NCBI GenBank assembly: GCA_013397435.1
Contig: VZRG01001075.1
Coordinates: forward strand, 73,641 to 137,640
DNA: 64,000 bases
From: Erythrocercus mccallii
Lineage: Eukaryota; Chordata; Aves; Passeriformes; Dicruridae
Reading direction: 5' to 3'
The notes under the pieces were generated by a model. That model saw only the letters and a list, made by a program, of their open reading frames with translations, searched no databases and was not told the DNA's origin. Positions 61,201 to 64,000 of the stretch are shown one piece after another. The stretch's first letter is position 1. Each line of letters begins with the position of its first letter. The position numbers were made by a program, and so were the translations under genes.

Positions 61201-64000
61201 AATGAACCCACCTCCGGGACCCACTGGACGTTTTTCATTAGGAATTTTTTTAAACAAGACTTTTTTTTTTTTTGTGCAAACATTTAAAAAGTACCTGTTT
61301 TGAATATTTTTTCTGGAGAAAAGAAAAGCAAAGAAAGAAAACCCAGTCTTTCTCCAAAATAAAATGCGAGAAAGTTCTGTTTCCACAGCTTTTGAATGTT
61401 CTGAACTTTCTTATCTTCCAATGTGAAATGTATTTGGTTATAATTTTTTTTTGTTTTGGAAAACCAGTGTCCAATTGAAACACGTGCACTCATATATATC
61501 TGTTTATTCAGTTTGATTGTGAGAAGTTTATTTCTAAAATATTACCTTATCGCCAATATAAAATGTTCTTATCCACCCTGGAAGAACAAAGGAACTTAAA
61601 ATCATGGAGAAAGATCATGAGATGCAGGACCAGAAAGAAGAGGAAGGTAGATGGCAATGAAGAGAAGCAGAGAAGACTTTAGGAAGGAAACAGAGGGCGT
61701 TCAGTGAAGAACCACCTAGGTTAAAACTGGAGAAAGCAGGTTAAGGCTGCTTGCAGAATAGATTCCCTGGTGTGGAGAAATGGTGCACAGGAGGATGAAT
61801 CTGGATAGCTCATAGGCCTTGATCCAGGTTCAAGAGCTTGTGCAAGGATGGTGATGACAAGGAGGATGGGCATGTGCTGAACTCTGATGTATTGCTCTGT
61901 TTGCATCCATTTTAAAGTTTTATGCAGCCTACCATAAAAAGTAACAGTACTAAAGATTTTTGCAAAACCTGCATGTCACGGGCTTTGCCTGTCCCAGGTC
62001 ACTGGAGAGCATGAGCAAGACACAGAGGCCTGGGGGTATGGTTTCCATGGGATGGTATCAGAGCTCCTGGATTCAGGATGTGCAGGGAAGGCATCTGAAG
62101 GAGGCAGCTCTGGTGGCTCAGGAAGCCCAAGGAACACTGTTCCTGTGCACTGCAGGGAGCCTGGAGAGCATCCAGAATTGGGGCAGAGTCTAATTTGTGA
62201 CTTCTCCACGGCCACACACCAGACACAGGAGGAGGATGAAGATGCCATGCTTTATCCCCAACACCTCTCTCAGTGGCAGGAAAACCTGTCCCCAGTTCTG
62301 CAGAGCCATCTGCAGCCACCCCCTTCCACAAAACACGCTGGTGTGAGGTTTCAGGCACTCACAGGGGCTTTGAAAGCCACCTCTTGCGTGTGCTCCAATC
62401 TTGAGTAAACACTTCAAGGACACCAGCGAGGTCCCGTGCCTCTCAGGCAGCATGAGCCAAAGTGATAAAAACTGAAATAAAACCCCCAAAACAAAGGCAG
62501 AAGAAAGAGGGAGAAAATGCTGTGAAGCCCAAAGGGCTGAGAATGGGGGCACTGCTGGGCTTGTCTTCTTCCCTGCTCTGCAAGGCGGAATGCTCCTGGG
62601 ACAGCATTGCTGACTTTTGGATTGGTACTGGTTGGGGATTTTTAAAATATTACTTCCTTCCCCCAAAGCCAACAGGCAAGTGACAGAAAGCAAGAGGAAC
62701 TGGGGTTCTGAGACTGGAAAGTCAGAGATGATCCCTGGCCAGATAATCCAGTTCTGGGTTTTGAACTCCCTGTGTAGCACAAGGCCATGGGGGCCTTCAG
62801 CTGGGTTAGGTCTGCCATGTGCAGAGGGGCCAAGTGGCCAACTGCAGAGTCAGGTTCAGGTTTGGATTCTGAAACACATCCCCCTTGCCAAAAGCCCAGG
62901 GTCAATCCCAGAGGCTCAGGAGGGAAGAGCCAATTCCAGCCCTTCTCCCCAAACAATTCATCTGGGCACCTAATGAGGAAAGCTGTCTTCTTTGTGCTGA
63001 CAGTTAAATATGTGCTCAGGCTCATTGCTCCATCAAAAGTTTACATTATATCAAGTTTAAATTTATTTTTTTTTTTACTGTGGTTGCACCCTCGTTTCAC
63101 AAACCTTTCAGCCTACTGTGGTTTGGAACGTGGAGAACTTCTAAAGATGGTGAATTAAAGCAAGAAGGTGTCTTCTCACAACCTGCGACCTTGTTTCCAT
63201 TATCAGCCTTGAATCCACACCACTGACTTGTCTGCAGGGACATGAGAGGGCTGGAAATATCCAGGAAGGACATGTAAAACAAAAGCTTTGAGCTCAAAAT
63301 AATCACAGCAAATCTGTGCTTAATCCTTGGTTTGAAAGCTGGAGTTCTCCCCAAACTCATGGGCTGACTGAACCATCCATCAGATCGCTGGAAAGGAAGC
63401 AGTTAGGATTTGATCAGCATCTCAGACCAAATGAGTGAGGTTGATTAAAAGTGAACTCTGAACTCTGAGAGCTTTTTCACATCGTGGGTTCTCCTCAAAA
63501 GAGATTGCTCTGAGCTCCTCAGCCAGGAGAAAGTGTTAGGAGTCACTTCTGCCTCCTCATCCTCATGGCCTCCACAGGCACAAATTTGAAGGGCATTTCA
63601 AGGAGATGGCACAAAGTAACCCCAGAGTCTGTGACTGACTCAGGTTGGTGAAAGGGGAGTAAAGGGAGTACAGTTACTGGGTAGGAAATAAGGTCCGTGA
63701 AGCATGCAGGGATTTCAGACACTGGGATTTTTTGCAACATTTATTGGAACAGACAGGCTAAGAGCACCGAGGGATAAAGGATCCCAAATCAAACAGGCTA
63801 ATTGGTCTCAAATGGAGTGACTAAGGAACTCTCTCCATTCCAAAATGGGTCAAATTGCATTTTAGAAGGAGATCTCTGAAATTTGAGTGGGAGGCCTGGA
63901 CAGAAAAACGAACAGATGAACTCATAATTGACATGGATTCCATTATGGCTAATACCTGTGTCAGAGCTGCCACCGAATACGGCCTGCAAATCCAGTCTGG

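Larger units (their letters stand above)
41119..64000. other. Intergenic region downstream of NTMT2
   Basis: About 23 kb with no recognised coding exon. I checked for GORAB-like sequence, since GORAB is the next protein-coding gene in mammals, and saw none. It contains MIR-like fragments, ancient amniote repeats (53.9-54.3 kb), a CR1 3' end (59.5 kb) and an LTR-like element (60.45-61.2 kb). The stretch 57.4-58.3 kb is more GC-rich than its surroundings but has no gene I can support. Confidence 0.65.

Overview
The window is nuclear DNA from a vertebrate, almost certainly a bird. It holds intron-rich orthologues of two vertebrate genes, truncated CR1 LINE copies at several loci, traces of ancient amniote repeats (MIR-like, and a family marked by the phrases 'CTGATCCAA' and 'TTCAATGGG'), and compact introns. 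An apparent LTR and the CR1 style would fit a songbird, but that is inference. There is no prokaryotic organisation, so operons, ribosome binding sites and CRISPR arrays do not apply.

Layout. (1) Positions 1 to about 11,200, minus strand: the 5' third of KIFAP3 (kinesin-associated protein 3). Eight coding exons can be placed exactly. The start codon and 5' UTR fall in a 230-base assembly gap (10,879-11,108) inside a CpG-rich promoter. One intron (593-1,064) is a textbook minor-spliceosome AT-AC intron. The gene continues past the left edge. (2) 11,109-24,544: intergenic space between two divergent genes, with CpG-island remnant, a CTCF-like motif, CR1 pieces, a (CA)n tract and an unexplained 217-codon ORF. 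(3) 24,545-40,489, plus strand: complete NTMT2 (METTL11B), four coding exons, 284 codons; its 7.3-kb first intron carries a nested CR1. (4) 40,490-64,000: no protein-coding exon recognised; MIR-like fragments, ancient amniote repeats, a CR1 3' end, and an LTR-like element on the minus strand near 60,450-61,200 with a row of CCAAT boxes.

The head-to-head KIFAP3/NTMT2 order matches the human 1q24 neighbourhood as I know it. The two products are not known to share a pathway: KIFAP3 is the non-motor subunit of heterotrimeric kinesin-2, and NTMT2 methylates protein alpha-amino groups. The most notable observations are the U12-type AT-AC intron, a Tyr in place of the catalytic His of NTMT2, the hidden KIFAP3 start, a strong GC-skewed tract just inside KIFAP3, and the LTR with regularly spaced CCAAT boxes. 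I found no convincing undescribed multi-gene system.
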